The position numbers and the translations under genes are program-made. Shown here in pieces: positions 57,008 through 64,000 of a DNA stretch of 64,000 bases. Source of the stretch: Haloarchaeobius sp. HME9146. Lineage in GTDB: Archaea; Halobacteriota; Halobacteria; Halobacteriales; Natrialbaceae. Below the pieces are notes generated by a model. The model was not told the DNA's origin. It worked only from the letters and a program-made list of their open reading frames with translations, and made no database searches. The stretch lies in the NCBI RefSeq assembly GCF_025399835.1, contig NZ_JAODVR010000001.1:1550001-1614000 (forward strand). The letters are read 5' to 3'. How positions within the stretch are numbered: position 1 is the first letter of the stretch; each line of letters begins with the position of its first letter.

Positions 57008-58885
57008 TTACTCGTCCTTCTCGTCCTTCTCGTCGACGTCCTCGAAGTCGGCGTCGACGAACTCGTCGTCGTCACCGCCGGGTGCCGCACCACCCATGTC
57101 GCCGCCCATGCCGCCACCCATGCCACCGCCCTGGGCTGCGGCCTCCTGGTCGTACATCTGCTTGCCGATCTCCTGAAGCTCCGTCGAGAGAGCCTTGGTG
57201 GCCTCCTCGATGTCCTCCTTCGTGGACTCGGAGTCCGCGACGACCTCTTCGACGTTCTCCATCTCGGCCTCGATGGCGTCGCGGAGGTCGTCGTCGACGT
57301 TCTCCTCGTTCTCCTCGAGGATGGTCTCGGCGCGCTGGAGCGTCGCCTCGGCGCTGTTCTTCGCCTCGATGCGCTCACGGCGCTGGCGGTCCTCCTCGGC
57401 GTGCTCTTCGGCTTCCTCCTGCATCCGCTTGACCTCGGCGTCCGAGAGGCCGGCACCGCCTTCGATGGTGATGTCCTCGCGGTTGCCCGAGCCCTTGTCC
57501 TCGGCGGAGACGTTCACGATACCGTTCTCGTCGATGCTGAAGGTGACCTCGATCTGGGGCGTGCCTGCCGGTGCCGGCGGGATGCCGGTGAGGTGGAACT
57601 CGCCGAGCAGCTCGTTGTCCTGAGCCATCTCGCGCTCACCCTGGAAGACGCGGACCTGGACGGACGTCTGGTTGTCCGCGGCGGTCGTGAAGATCTTCGA
57701 CTCCTCGGTCGGGATGGTCGTGTTCTTCTCGATGAGGCGCTCGAAGAGGCCACCCTTGACCTCGATACCGAGCGAGAGCGGCGTGACGTCGAGGAGGACG
57801 ATGTCGTCGACCTCGCCGCCCAGCACACCACCCTGGATGGCCGCGCCCAGCGCGACGGCCTCGTCGGGGTTGACGTTCTTCTTCGGCTCGCTGCCGATCA
57901 TCTCCTCGACCTTGTCGAGGACCTGCGGCATGCGCGTGGAGCCACCGACGAGGAGCACCTCGTCGATGTCGTCCATCTCGTACTCGGCGTCCTCGAGGGC
58001 CTGCTCCGTCGGAGCGACCGTGCGCTCGATGAGGTCCTGGGTCAGGTTCTCGAACTTCGCACGGGTCAGGCTCTTCTCGAGGTGGATGGGGCCGTCGTCG
58101 GTCGCCGTGATGAACGGCAGGTTGATCTCGGTCTCCTTGCGCGAGGAGAGCTCGATCTTGGCCTCCTCTGCGGCGTCCTTGAGGCGCTGGAGCGCCTGCC
58201 GGTCGTCGCGGAGGTCGATGCCGTGGTCGTCCTCGAACTCATCGGCGAGCCAGTCGATGATGGCCTCGTCCCAGTCGTCGCCACCGAGGTCGTTGTCCCC
58301 GTTCGTGGCGACGACCTCGTACACGCCGCCACCCAGGTCGAGGATGGAAACGTCGAACGTGCCACCACCCAGGTCGTACACGAGGATGGTCTGGTCGGAG
58401 TCGTCGTCGAGCCCGTACGCCATCGCGGCGGCGGTCGGCTCGTTGATGATGCGCTCGACCTCGAAGCCGGCGATCTCGCCGGCGTCCTTGGTCGCCTGGC
58501 GCTGGCGGTCGCTGAAGTAGGCGGGCACCGTGATGACGGCCTTCTCGACGTCCTCACCGAGGTACTCCTCGGCGTCACGCTTGAGCTTCTGGAGAATCAT
58601 CGCGGAGATCTGCTCAGGCGTGTAGTCCTCGCCATCGATATCGACCGCGTAGTCGTCGCCCATGTGGCGCTTGATGGACGCGATGGTGCGCTCGGGGTTC
58701 TGGATGGCCTGGTTCTTGGCCGGTTTACCGACGAGTCGCTCACCGTCTTCGGTAAACGCGACGACGGAGGGAGTCGTCCGGTTACCTTCGCTGTTCACGA
58801 TAATCTCGGGGTCGCCACCTTCCATCACGGCGAAGGCGGAGTTCGTCGTCCCGAGGTCGATACCGAGAATCTTGTTGCTCGCCAT
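57008..58885 (-). CDS. dnaK: chaperone DnaK (Hsp70)
   Basis: The 625-residue protein starts [16 protein letters not shown]. The nucleotide-binding domain carries the three Hsp70 signatures ([19 protein letters not shown] and [11 protein letters not shown]). The substrate domain begins near residue 380 ([10 protein letters not shown]). The lid ends in an acidic tail with a Gly/Met-rich stretch. It folds proteins with DnaJ and GrpE. Its own TATA box indicates a leaderless start. Confidence 0.98.
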   Translation of the reverse strand: MASNKILGIDLGTTNSAFAVMEGGDPEIIVNSEGNRTTPSVVAFTEDGERLVGKPAKNQAIQNPERTIASIKRHMGDDYAVDIDGEDYTPEQISAMILQKLKRDAEEYLGEDVEKAVITVPAYFSDRQRQATKDAGEIAGFEVERIINEPTAAAMAYGLDDDSDQTILVYDLGGGTFDVSILDLGGGVYEVVATNGDNDLGGDDWDEAIIDWLADEFEDDHGIDLRDDRQALQRLKDAAEEAKIELSSRKETEINLPFITATDDGPIHLEKSLTRAKFENLTQDLIERTVAPTEQALEDAEYEMDDIDEVLLVGGSTRMPQVLDKVEEMIGSEPKKNVNPDEAVALGAAIQGGVLGGEVDDIVLLDVTPLSLGIEVKGGLFERLIEKNTTIPTEESKIFTTAADNQTSVQVRVFQGEREMAQDNELLGEFHLTGIPPAPAGTPQIEVTFSIDENGIVNVSAEDKGSGNREDITIEGGAGLSDAEVKRMQEEAEEHAEEDRQRRERIEAKNSAEATLQRAETILEENEENVDDDLRDAIEAEMENVEEVVADSESTKEDIEEATKALSTELQEIGKQMYDQEAAAQGGGMGGGMGGDMGGAAPGGDDDEFVDADFEDVDEKDEKDE

Positions 58886-58913
58886 GTTACAGGATTATAC
58901 CTCCCTTGAAGGT

Positions 58914-58919
58914 TTAAAA
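58914..58919 (-). promoter_or_regulatory. TATA box of dnaK
   Basis: The minus strand reads GTTTTAAACC around this position, 29-34 bp before the ATG, with AAAGCAAG just upstream as a possible BRE. A second TATA-like stretch (GTTTTATAGCC, about 58963-58973) could be an additional, perhaps heat-induced, promoter. The 147-bp region between grpE and dnaK has no other feature. Confidence 0.5.
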
Positions 58920-59032
58920 CTTGCTTTACCTAACTATCTGACGAATTAAAGGTGTCAAAAGGCTATAAAACGGCGCTACGGCCCAATTTTCACGATTTCT
59001 TCGATAACGTTTAGTCTCGTTGAGAGAAATCT

Positions 59033-60013
59033 TCAGTCCTTCTCGCCGACAGTTTCACCGGACTCCCCGTCGCCCGGCTGTGGCTGCTCGGCAGCGTCGC
59101 CGACCTCGCCACCGTCGGAGGCCGTCGAGTCAGCCGTTTCGGGGCTCCCCTCTTCGACCTCGCCGCCGAGCGGGACCGCTTCCTCCTCGCCCTCGTAGTC
59201 GGAACCGTTGCTCACGGTGACCTGAGCGGTCTGGATGACCTTCCCGCCCATCTCGTACCCCGGCCGGTAGACGTCGACGATGGAGCCGTCTGGTTTGTCG
59301 CTGTCCACTCGGACCATCACCTCGTGGCGCTGGGGGTCGACTTCCGTGCCAGGCTCCGGCGAGACCTCCTCGACGTTCTCGTCCTCGAGGACGCGGTCGA
59401 ACTCACGGAGCGTCGCCTGGATACCGTCACGGATGTCGGCACCCTCGTCCTGGTCGAGGGCGCGGACCAGGTTGTCCCGGACCGGGACGATTCGCTCGAC
59501 GAGGTCCTCGGTCGCACGCTCTTGAATCTGCTCTTGCTTCTTCTTCGAGCGCTCCTTGTAGTTCTTGAAGTCGGCCTGCTTGCGGACCAGGCGCTGCTTG
59601 AGGTCCTCGCGTTCCTCGCGAAGCTCGTCGCGCTCGGCCTCGAGTTCGTCCACGGTCTCGCGGAGGGTCTCGGCTTCGTCCTTCAGCTCGAACGCTCGCT
59701 GGATTATCGTCTCCACCTCGGAGCCAAGCTCGTCGTCGAGGGCCGTGATGCGGTCGACGAGGTCGTCGCCGACCTGGGTCTCGCCGACCGGTTCGGCATC
59801 CGTCTCGGGAGCCGCGGAGTCGGTCCACTCGAACTCGTCCTCGGTGTCGTCGTCCGCCTCGCCGTCGGATGCGGCTGTGTCCGCTGTCTCCGCCTCGGCG
59901 TCACCCGCCGCCTCGGGAGCGTCGACGGGGGCCGACTCCGCATCCTCTGGAGCGTCTTCGCCTGCCTCCGTCGCCTCGGAGGGCGGCGTCTCCGTGTCCT
60001 CGTCTTCGTCCAT
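59033..60013 (-). CDS. grpE: nucleotide exchange factor GrpE
   Basis: The 326-residue product is longer than most GrpE proteins because of a very acidic Ala/Glu/Asp-rich N-terminal tail (about 1-110). A coiled coil then runs D-E-A-E-T-L-R-E-T-V-D-E-L-E-A-E. R-K-Q-A-D-F-K-N-Y-K-E-R-S-K-K opens the GrpE domain. V-R-V-D-S-D-K-P-D-G-S-I-V-D-V-Y-R-P-G-Y is the beta-wing signature. A second acidic tail (about 275-326) ends the protein. It releases ADP from DnaK. ATG 60013 is chosen; residues upstream are Arg-rich. Confidence 0.95.
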   Translation of the reverse strand: MDEDEDTETPPSEATEAGEDAPEDAESAPVDAPEAAGDAEAETADTAASDGEADDDTEDEFEWTDSAAPETDAEPVGETQVGDDLVDRITALDDELGSEVETIIQRAFELKDEAETLRETVDELEAERDELREEREDLKQRLVRKQADFKNYKERSKKKQEQIQERATEDLVERIVPVRDNLVRALDQDEGADIRDGIQATLREFDRVLEDENVEEVSPEPGTEVDPQRHEVMVRVDSDKPDGSIVDVYRPGYEMGGKVIQTAQVTVSNGSDYEGEEEAVPLGGEVEEGSPETADSTASDGGEVGDAAEQPQPGDGESGETVGEKD

Positions 60014-60146
60014 GTGCGGAACAAAACCCGCCAGACACCAAAAGGGTTCAGGTACGACGACGATGGGCACCGCCAGCCGGTCGGAGATGGTGACCGGGTA
60101 CTCCCCAACGTACGTCTTATACCGCCCGCGTGGCAACCTCCGACCG

Positions 60147-61508
60147 ATGACGGTCACGCTCCGGTACGAGAACGGGACAATCCGGGTCGAGAGCGACGGC
60201 TCCCAGCCCCTCCCGGGCGTGATCACGGACGACCGAAGTGGGACCGGCCGGGTTCCGGGGGCAGCGTACGCGGAACTCGTCAACGACCTCGACCAGCACG
60301 GCATCGAGTATCGTGACGAGGTGCTCCACCTTCCCGCAGTCGGCGACCTCACCTCGACGTACGAGCTTCGGGACTACCAGCACGAGGCGCTGGCGGCGTG
60401 GGCAGGTGAATCAGCCGACACGGGACTCTCGCGTCGTGGCTGCCTCGAACTCCCCACGGGGAGTGGGAAGACCGTGATCGCCATCGCAGCCATCGAGGAG
60501 TGCGCAACGCCGACGCTGGTCGTGGTGCCGACGCTCGACCTCGTCGACCAGTGGCGGACCGAACTCGCTACGGAGTTCGACCAGCCAATCGGGCAGCTCG
60601 GGGGCGGCGAACAGCGAATCGAACCGCTCACCGTGTCCACGTACGACTCGGCGTACCTCCGGGCCGACGACATCGGTGACAGGTTCGAACTGCTCGTCTT
60701 CGACGAGGTCCACCACCTCGGGGGCCAAGGCTACCGAGACATCGGCCACCTCTTCGCCGCGCCGTACCGGCTGGGCCTCACTGCGACGTTCGAGCGCCCC
60801 GACGGTGCCCACGAGGCCATCGAGGAGCTCGTCGGGCCGCTCGTCCACCAGCTTTCGGTCGCGGACCTCGCCGGTGACCACCTCGCCGACTACGACGTGA
60901 AACGACTCCGGGTCGAGCTCACACCCGACGAACGCGAGCGCTACGAGGAGAAACAGGGTGTCTTCACCGACTACCTCGCCCACAGCAACATCCAGCTACG
61001 CAGCGGGAGCGACTACCAGGAACTGGTCAAGCGCTCGGGCACCGACCCCGAGGCGCGAAACGCACTGCTCGCCAAGCAGGAGGCAAAGCGCATCATGATG
61101 GGAAGCGAGGCGAAACTCCAGGCGCTCGCCGACGTCCTCGACAGACACCGCGACGACCGGGTCATCCTCTTTACGGCGCACAACGACCTCGCCTACGACA
61201 TCTCCGAGCGCTTCCTCGTTCCGGTCATCACGCACCACACTGGAACCGAAGAGCGCCGCGACATCCTCGACCGGTTCCGTGACGGCCGGTACTCCCGGGT
61301 CGTCACGTCGAACGTCCTCGACGAAGGAGTGGACGTCCCCGACGCGAACGTCGCGGTCATCCTCTCCGGGACGGGGAGCGAGCGCGAGTTCACACAGCGA
61401 TTGGGCAGAATCCTCCGCCCGAAAGCGGACGGCGGGCGGGCGCTCCTCTACGAGATAATCAGCAAAGAGACGGCGGAGACGCGGGTCGCCGACCGTCGCC
61501 GCGGGTGA
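60147..61508 (+). CDS. XPB/Rad25-type DNA helicase
   Basis: The 453-residue SF2 helicase has an N-terminal DNA-recognition-like region (about 1-85). The Walker A L-P-T-G-S-G-K-T is at about 103-110. Motif II is D-E-V-H-H, motif III L-T-A-T-F, and motif VI Q-R-L-G-R-I-L-R. After motif III the sequence reads F-E-R-P-D-G at the site of the RED motif that defines XPB. A thumb-like insertion (E-E-K-Q-G-V-F-T-D-Y) follows. The Bax1 partner gene is 519 bp downstream on the same strand. Archaeal XPB with Bax1 unwinds and nicks DNA bubbles in repair. Confidence 0.92.
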   Translation: MTVTLRYENGTIRVESDGSQPLPGVITDDRSGTGRVPGAAYAELVNDLDQHGIEYRDEVLHLPAVGDLTSTYELRDYQHEALAAWAGESADTGLSRRGCLELPTGSGKTVIAIAAIEECATPTLVVVPTLDLVDQWRTELATEFDQPIGQLGGGEQRIEPLTVSTYDSAYLRADDIGDRFELLVFDEVHHLGGQGYRDIGHLFAAPYRLGLTATFERPDGAHEAIEELVGPLVHQLSVADLAGDHLADYDVKRLRVELTPDERERYEEKQGVFTDYLAHSNIQLRSGSDYQELVKRSGTDPEARNALLAKQEAKRIMMGSEAKLQALADVLDRHRDDRVILFTAHNDLAYDISERFLVPVITHHTGTEERRDILDRFRDGRYSRVVTSNVLDEGVDVPDANVAVILSGTGSEREFTQRLGRILRPKADGGRALLYEIISKETAETRVADRRRG

Positions 61509-61521
61509 CCCCCGCGGGACC

Positions 61522-61932
61522 TCACGGGCGTTCCCAGTCGACCGAGAGGTCGCCGGCCGCCTCGAACTCGAAGGTGTAGCGCTGTTCCTCGCCGGGGGCC
61601 TGCTGGACCCGTCGTCGCCGACGCTCGACCGCGTCGTCCTTGGACCAGACGAGAACCAACACGGCGTCCACTGCCTGCGTCCCGGCATTGGTCACCACCA
61701 CGTCGACCACGAACCCCTCCGCTGCGGTGGGGAACTCGAACCCGACCTCGACGCCCGGTGCGACGGCCTGCGTGCCGGTTGGCGTCGACCGGTCTTCCGT
61801 CGGCTCCTCGTACCCCTCGCTGCCTGGCGGGGTGTGTTCTGCCCCCGGCTGGTCGCCCGGGAGCCGGCCCGTACAGCCGGCGAGTCCCGCGAGGGTGCTT
61901 CCGACGGCGGCACAGAAGACGCGGCGCTGCAT
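61522..61932 (-). CDS. Tat lipoprotein, unknown (136 aa)
   Basis: It begins M-Q-R-R-V-F-C-A-A-V-G-S-T-L-A-G-L-A-G-C-T, a twin-arginine motif with lipobox and the lipidated Cys at about residue 20. A Pro/Thr/Gly-rich linker (about 22-60) leads to a single Ig-like beta domain (V-V-D-V-V-V-T-N-A-G-T-Q-A-V-D). The gene lies on the opposite strand between the XPB and Bax1 genes, an unusual interruption of that pair. Confidence 0.8.
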   Translation of the reverse strand: MQRRVFCAAVGSTLAGLAGCTGRLPGDQPGAEHTPPGSEGYEEPTEDRSTPTGTQAVAPGVEVGFEFPTAAEGFVVDVVVTNAGTQAVDAVLVLVWSKDDAVERRRRRVQQAPGEEQRYTFEFEAAGDLSVDWERP

Positions 61933-62026
61933 CGGCGCTGGGTTCGCAGTGGGGGGACGAAACCCTTGTGCCTCGCCACGGGGCCCGAGTGACAGGTTTT
62001 TGCGGGCCGCGCCCGGACGTTGAGCC

Positions 62027-63553
62027 ATGCTGACCAAGGACCTGCTTCGGGTCTCGCGCGCCGGTGGTGGCTACCAGCCCCGCTTCGTCGGCGACGACGC
62101 CGAAGCGGTCGCTGCCCGCGTCCTCGGCGTGTTCCAGGGCCACGTCGGTGAGACCTACGGCGACCTGCAGGACGCGCTGACCGACCTCGAAGGGGAGGAG
62201 GCTGATTTCAAGCTCGTCCGGGGGTTCGCGAAGCTGGTCGAGCGCGAGGCCACCGTCGAGACCAGCGCGCCGATTCCGCCGGAGCGCGCGCGTCGAGCCG
62301 CCTTCACTGCGGCCGAGGAGGTGGGCGTGGTCACCGACTCGGAGCGGGAGACGGCCATGGCCCAGGCCGCCTCCTCGCTCGGGACGAGCCCCGATGCGGT
62401 CGCCGGGTCGCTGTACGCTGACCTCCCGGACGAGCAACTCGTCACGGCGGTCGACGCGCGCTGGACTCCCACAGAGCTGGTGGCCCAGTACAACCTCTCG
62501 CTGGCGCAGACGGCGCTGTTCGACGCGACAACGGTCCGGGTTCGGTCGTCCGACCCCAAGGCGCTCATCTCGGCGGTCAAACGGTTGCGCCTGATGTACG
62601 AGATCGAGCAGACGCCCGACGGCCGGGAGGTCGTCGTGACCGGCCCGGACAGTCTGTTCCGGAACTCGCGGCGCTACGGGACGCGGTTCGCTCGGCTGTT
62701 GCGGACCGTCGCGAAGACCGACGACTGGCGGCTCTCCGCGACCATCGACGACCGCGGCACCGAGCGCCAGCTGGTGCTCTCGGACGACGACCCGGTTCGC
62801 GTGCCGGGGAGCGACCCCGTCGCCGAAGTGAGCTACGACAGCGATGTAGAGGCCGATTTCGCTGCCCGGTTCGCGTCGCTCGACCTCGACTGGGACCTCG
62901 TCCGGGAGCCGGAACCGCTCGCGACCGGAACGAGGGTGATGATCCCGGACTTCGCGTTCGACTGGGCACCCACTGGCGGGGACACCGGCGACGAGTTCCG
63001 CGTCTACTTCGAGGTGATGGGCTTCTGGACGCCGGAGTACGTCGGGAAGAAGCTCTCCCAGCTGAGCGACCTCGAGGAGGTCGAGATGCTCGTCGCGGTC
63101 GACGAGTCGCTGGGCGTCGGCGAGGCTATCGAGTCCCTCGACCATCGAGCGATTCCCTACTCCGGCGGCCGAATCCGGGTGAAGGACGTCCGCGACGCGC
63201 TCCGGCGGTACGAGGACGAGCTGGTCGCTGCCAGCGCGGCCGCGCTGCCCGACGAGCTCGAACCCGACGAGGACGTGGTGACGCTGGCGTCGCTCGCGGC
63301 GGAACTGGGCGTTAGCGAAGACGTGGTCGAAGACAAGGCGTTCCCGGCACACGAGCGCGTCGGACGGACCCTCATCCGACCCCCGGTGCTGGAGACGGTC
63401 CGCGCGAATCTCACGGCCGGACTGTCCCTGGACGAGGCCGAAGCAGTGCTGGCAGACCACGGCATCGGCGAGACGAGCGCGGTGCTCTCGCGACTCGGGT
63501 ATCGCGTCGAGTGGGAGGGTTTGAGTGGTGGGACCCTCCACAGGACGGACTGA
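62027..63553 (+). CDS. Bax1 nuclease (DUF790), partner of XPB
   Basis: The 508-residue protein is of the DUF790 family. The N-terminus L-T-K-D-L-L-R-V-S-R-A-G-G-G-Y-Q-P-R-F is diagnostic. The middle contains L-V-A-Q-Y-N-L-S-L-A-Q-T-A-L-F and L-K/R-L-M-Y-E-I-E. The nuclease core shows I-P-D-F-A-F-D-W followed by V-Y-F-E-V-M-G-F-W-T-P-E-Y, consistent with a PD-(D/E)xK-like arrangement of D, E and K (V-G-K-K). A C-terminal helical part follows. It binds XPB and cuts one strand near the bubble junction. Confidence 0.92.
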   Translation: MLTKDLLRVSRAGGGYQPRFVGDDAEAVAARVLGVFQGHVGETYGDLQDALTDLEGEEADFKLVRGFAKLVEREATVETSAPIPPERARRAAFTAAEEVGVVTDSERETAMAQAASSLGTSPDAVAGSLYADLPDEQLVTAVDARWTPTELVAQYNLSLAQTALFDATTVRVRSSDPKALISAVKRLRLMYEIEQTPDGREVVVTGPDSLFRNSRRYGTRFARLLRTVAKTDDWRLSATIDDRGTERQLVLSDDDPVRVPGSDPVAEVSYDSDVEADFAARFASLDLDWDLVREPEPLATGTRVMIPDFAFDWAPTGGDTGDEFRVYFEVMGFWTPEYVGKKLSQLSDLEEVEMLVAVDESLGVGEAIESLDHRAIPYSGGRIRVKDVRDALRRYEDELVAASAAALPDELEPDEDVVTLASLAAELGVSEDVVEDKAFPAHERVGRTLIRPPVLETVRANLTAGLSLDEAEAVLADHGIGETSAVLSRLGYRVEWEGLSGGTLHRTD

Positions 63554-63622
63554 AATGTCGGTCCGGTCCGACAGAACGGCAGGTGGGTGGATAGAGCGAA
63601 CAGACGGCACTGCTGTGGTGGT

Positions 63623-63696
63623 CCCGTGGCGGTGTGCCGTGCAACCGCTGGCCGCCACGGGGCGATGATCAGGTCACGGCGGGCATTGCTGCCCGC
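63623..63696. terminator. two strong hairpins between convergent genes
   Basis: CCCGTGGCGG and CCGCCACGGG (63623-63632 with 63652-63661) form a perfect 10-bp stem with a 19-nt loop. GCGGGC and GCCCGC (63679-63684 with 63691-63696) form a 6-bp stem with a 6-nt loop. They lie between the ends of the Bax1 and CBS genes. Neither is followed by a U-run, so a role in 3'-end stability is as likely as termination. Confidence 0.4.
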
Positions 63697-63709
63697 TCGC
63701 GTTTGAACC

Positions 63710-64000
63710 CTAGTACGGCGGTGACTCCGTCTTGATGACCTCGGAGAGGTCGGTCATCTCCTGGTCGATGAGCACGACGAGGTCGTCGAGCGTGACGAAC
63801 CCGGCGAGTTTCCCGTTCTCGGTGACGGGCATCCGGCGGACGCTGTGCTCTTTCATCTTCGCACAGAGTTCACGGACGCCGGTGTTGGCATCGACGCTGA
63901 CGATGTTCTTCTCCATCACGTCGTTGGCCGTCGTCGTCTTCGGGTCCTTGCCCTCGGCGACGACTTTCACGGCGATGTCCCGGTCCGTGACGATGCCGAT
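63710..64000 (-). CDS. CBS-domain protein, C-terminal part (cut by window edge)
   Basis: The visible 96 residues run I-G-I-V-T-D-R-D-I-A at the window edge, the end of a first CBS motif. A complete second motif follows: V-M-E-K-N-I-V-S-V-D-A-N-T-G-V-R-E-L and R-R-M-P-V-T-E-N-G-K-L-A-G-F-V-T. The G-I-V-T-D-R-D repeat suggests a stand-alone CBS pair that binds adenine nucleotides. The start codon is outside the window. Confidence 0.88.
   Translation of the reverse strand: MGIVTDRDIAVKVVAEGKDPKTTTANDVMEKNIVSVDANTGVRELCAKMKEHSVRRMPVTENGKLAGFVTLDDLVVLIDQEMTDLSEVIKTESPPY

Overview
This window is chromosomal DNA from a halophilic archaeon (class Halobacteria). The sequence is GC-rich. The proteins are strongly acidic. 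Many promoters show a TATA box about 25-30 bp before an ATG or GTG, which implies leaderless messages. Secreted proteins carry twin-arginine lipoprotein signals. Archaea-specific genes are present: aCPSF1/FttA, archaeal-type ProS, fused KorA with KorB, XPB with Bax1, TrmB-type regulators, Dph6, DUF371 and DUF373. I found no rRNA, tRNA, CRISPR array, insertion sequence or prophage. I cannot fix the genus from the sequence alone.

Layout. 1-3.8 kb: the start of an ABC-2 permease, small proteins, an NAD-dependent epimerase, and two divergent TrmB-like regulators whose promoters share a palindrome. 3.8-11.2 kb, minus strand: the glutamate synthase large subunit, a GAF histidine kinase and prolyl-tRNA synthetase. 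11.4-15.2 kb: small genes, including an MTH1-like Nudix enzyme and a DUF488 pair. 15.2-20.5 kb: aCPSF1 with a long structured leader, methylglyoxal synthase and endonuclease III. 20.5-29.5 kb: a GH2-like protein with a degenerate active site, a coiled-coil protein, DUF373, Dph6, an enolase-superfamily sugar-acid dehydratase with a TrmB-type operator, a cluster of 3'-end repeats, and a 7TM-PAS-PAS kinase. 29.5-33.3 kb, minus strand: a membrane protein overlapping a DUF3179 lipoprotein gene, then two tandem CysD/PAPS-reductase-like PP-loop genes. 33.4-38.4 kb: a lipoprotein, a methyltransferase, and korAB divergent from a flavin reductase-like gene. 38.5-45.4 kb: two distantly related Cys-containing secreted proteins, two VOC proteins, a dehydrogenase remnant, three consecutive Nudix genes and an aminotransferase. 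45.4-55.7 kb: the methylmalonyl-CoA mutase large subunit, a BAAT-like protein, an acyl-CoA synthetase, an orphan kinase, a truncated ANL protein, and GerW-, Yip1- and bPH2-type membrane or accessory proteins. 55.7-60.0 kb, minus strand: grpE-dnaK-dnaJ. 60.1-63.6 kb: XPB helicase and its nuclease partner Bax1. The right edge cuts a CBS-domain gene.

How the genes fit together. KorAB, methylmalonyl-CoA epimerase and mutase, the acyl-CoA synthetase and GltB connect 2-oxoacid, propionyl/methylmalonyl and nitrogen metabolism. The dehydratase with its TrmB-type box points to sugar-acid catabolism under sugar-responsive control. GrpE-DnaK-DnaJ is a complete chaperone set, and XPB-Bax1 plus endonuclease III is a repair set. 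The most interesting unexplained signals are regulatory: three copies of TTGTGA-N7-AGTTAC around the TrmB-like pair, an 11-bp inverted repeat bracketing a TATA box at 38.5 kb, the aCPSF1 leader, and the repeated FDEA-stop cassette at 27 kb.
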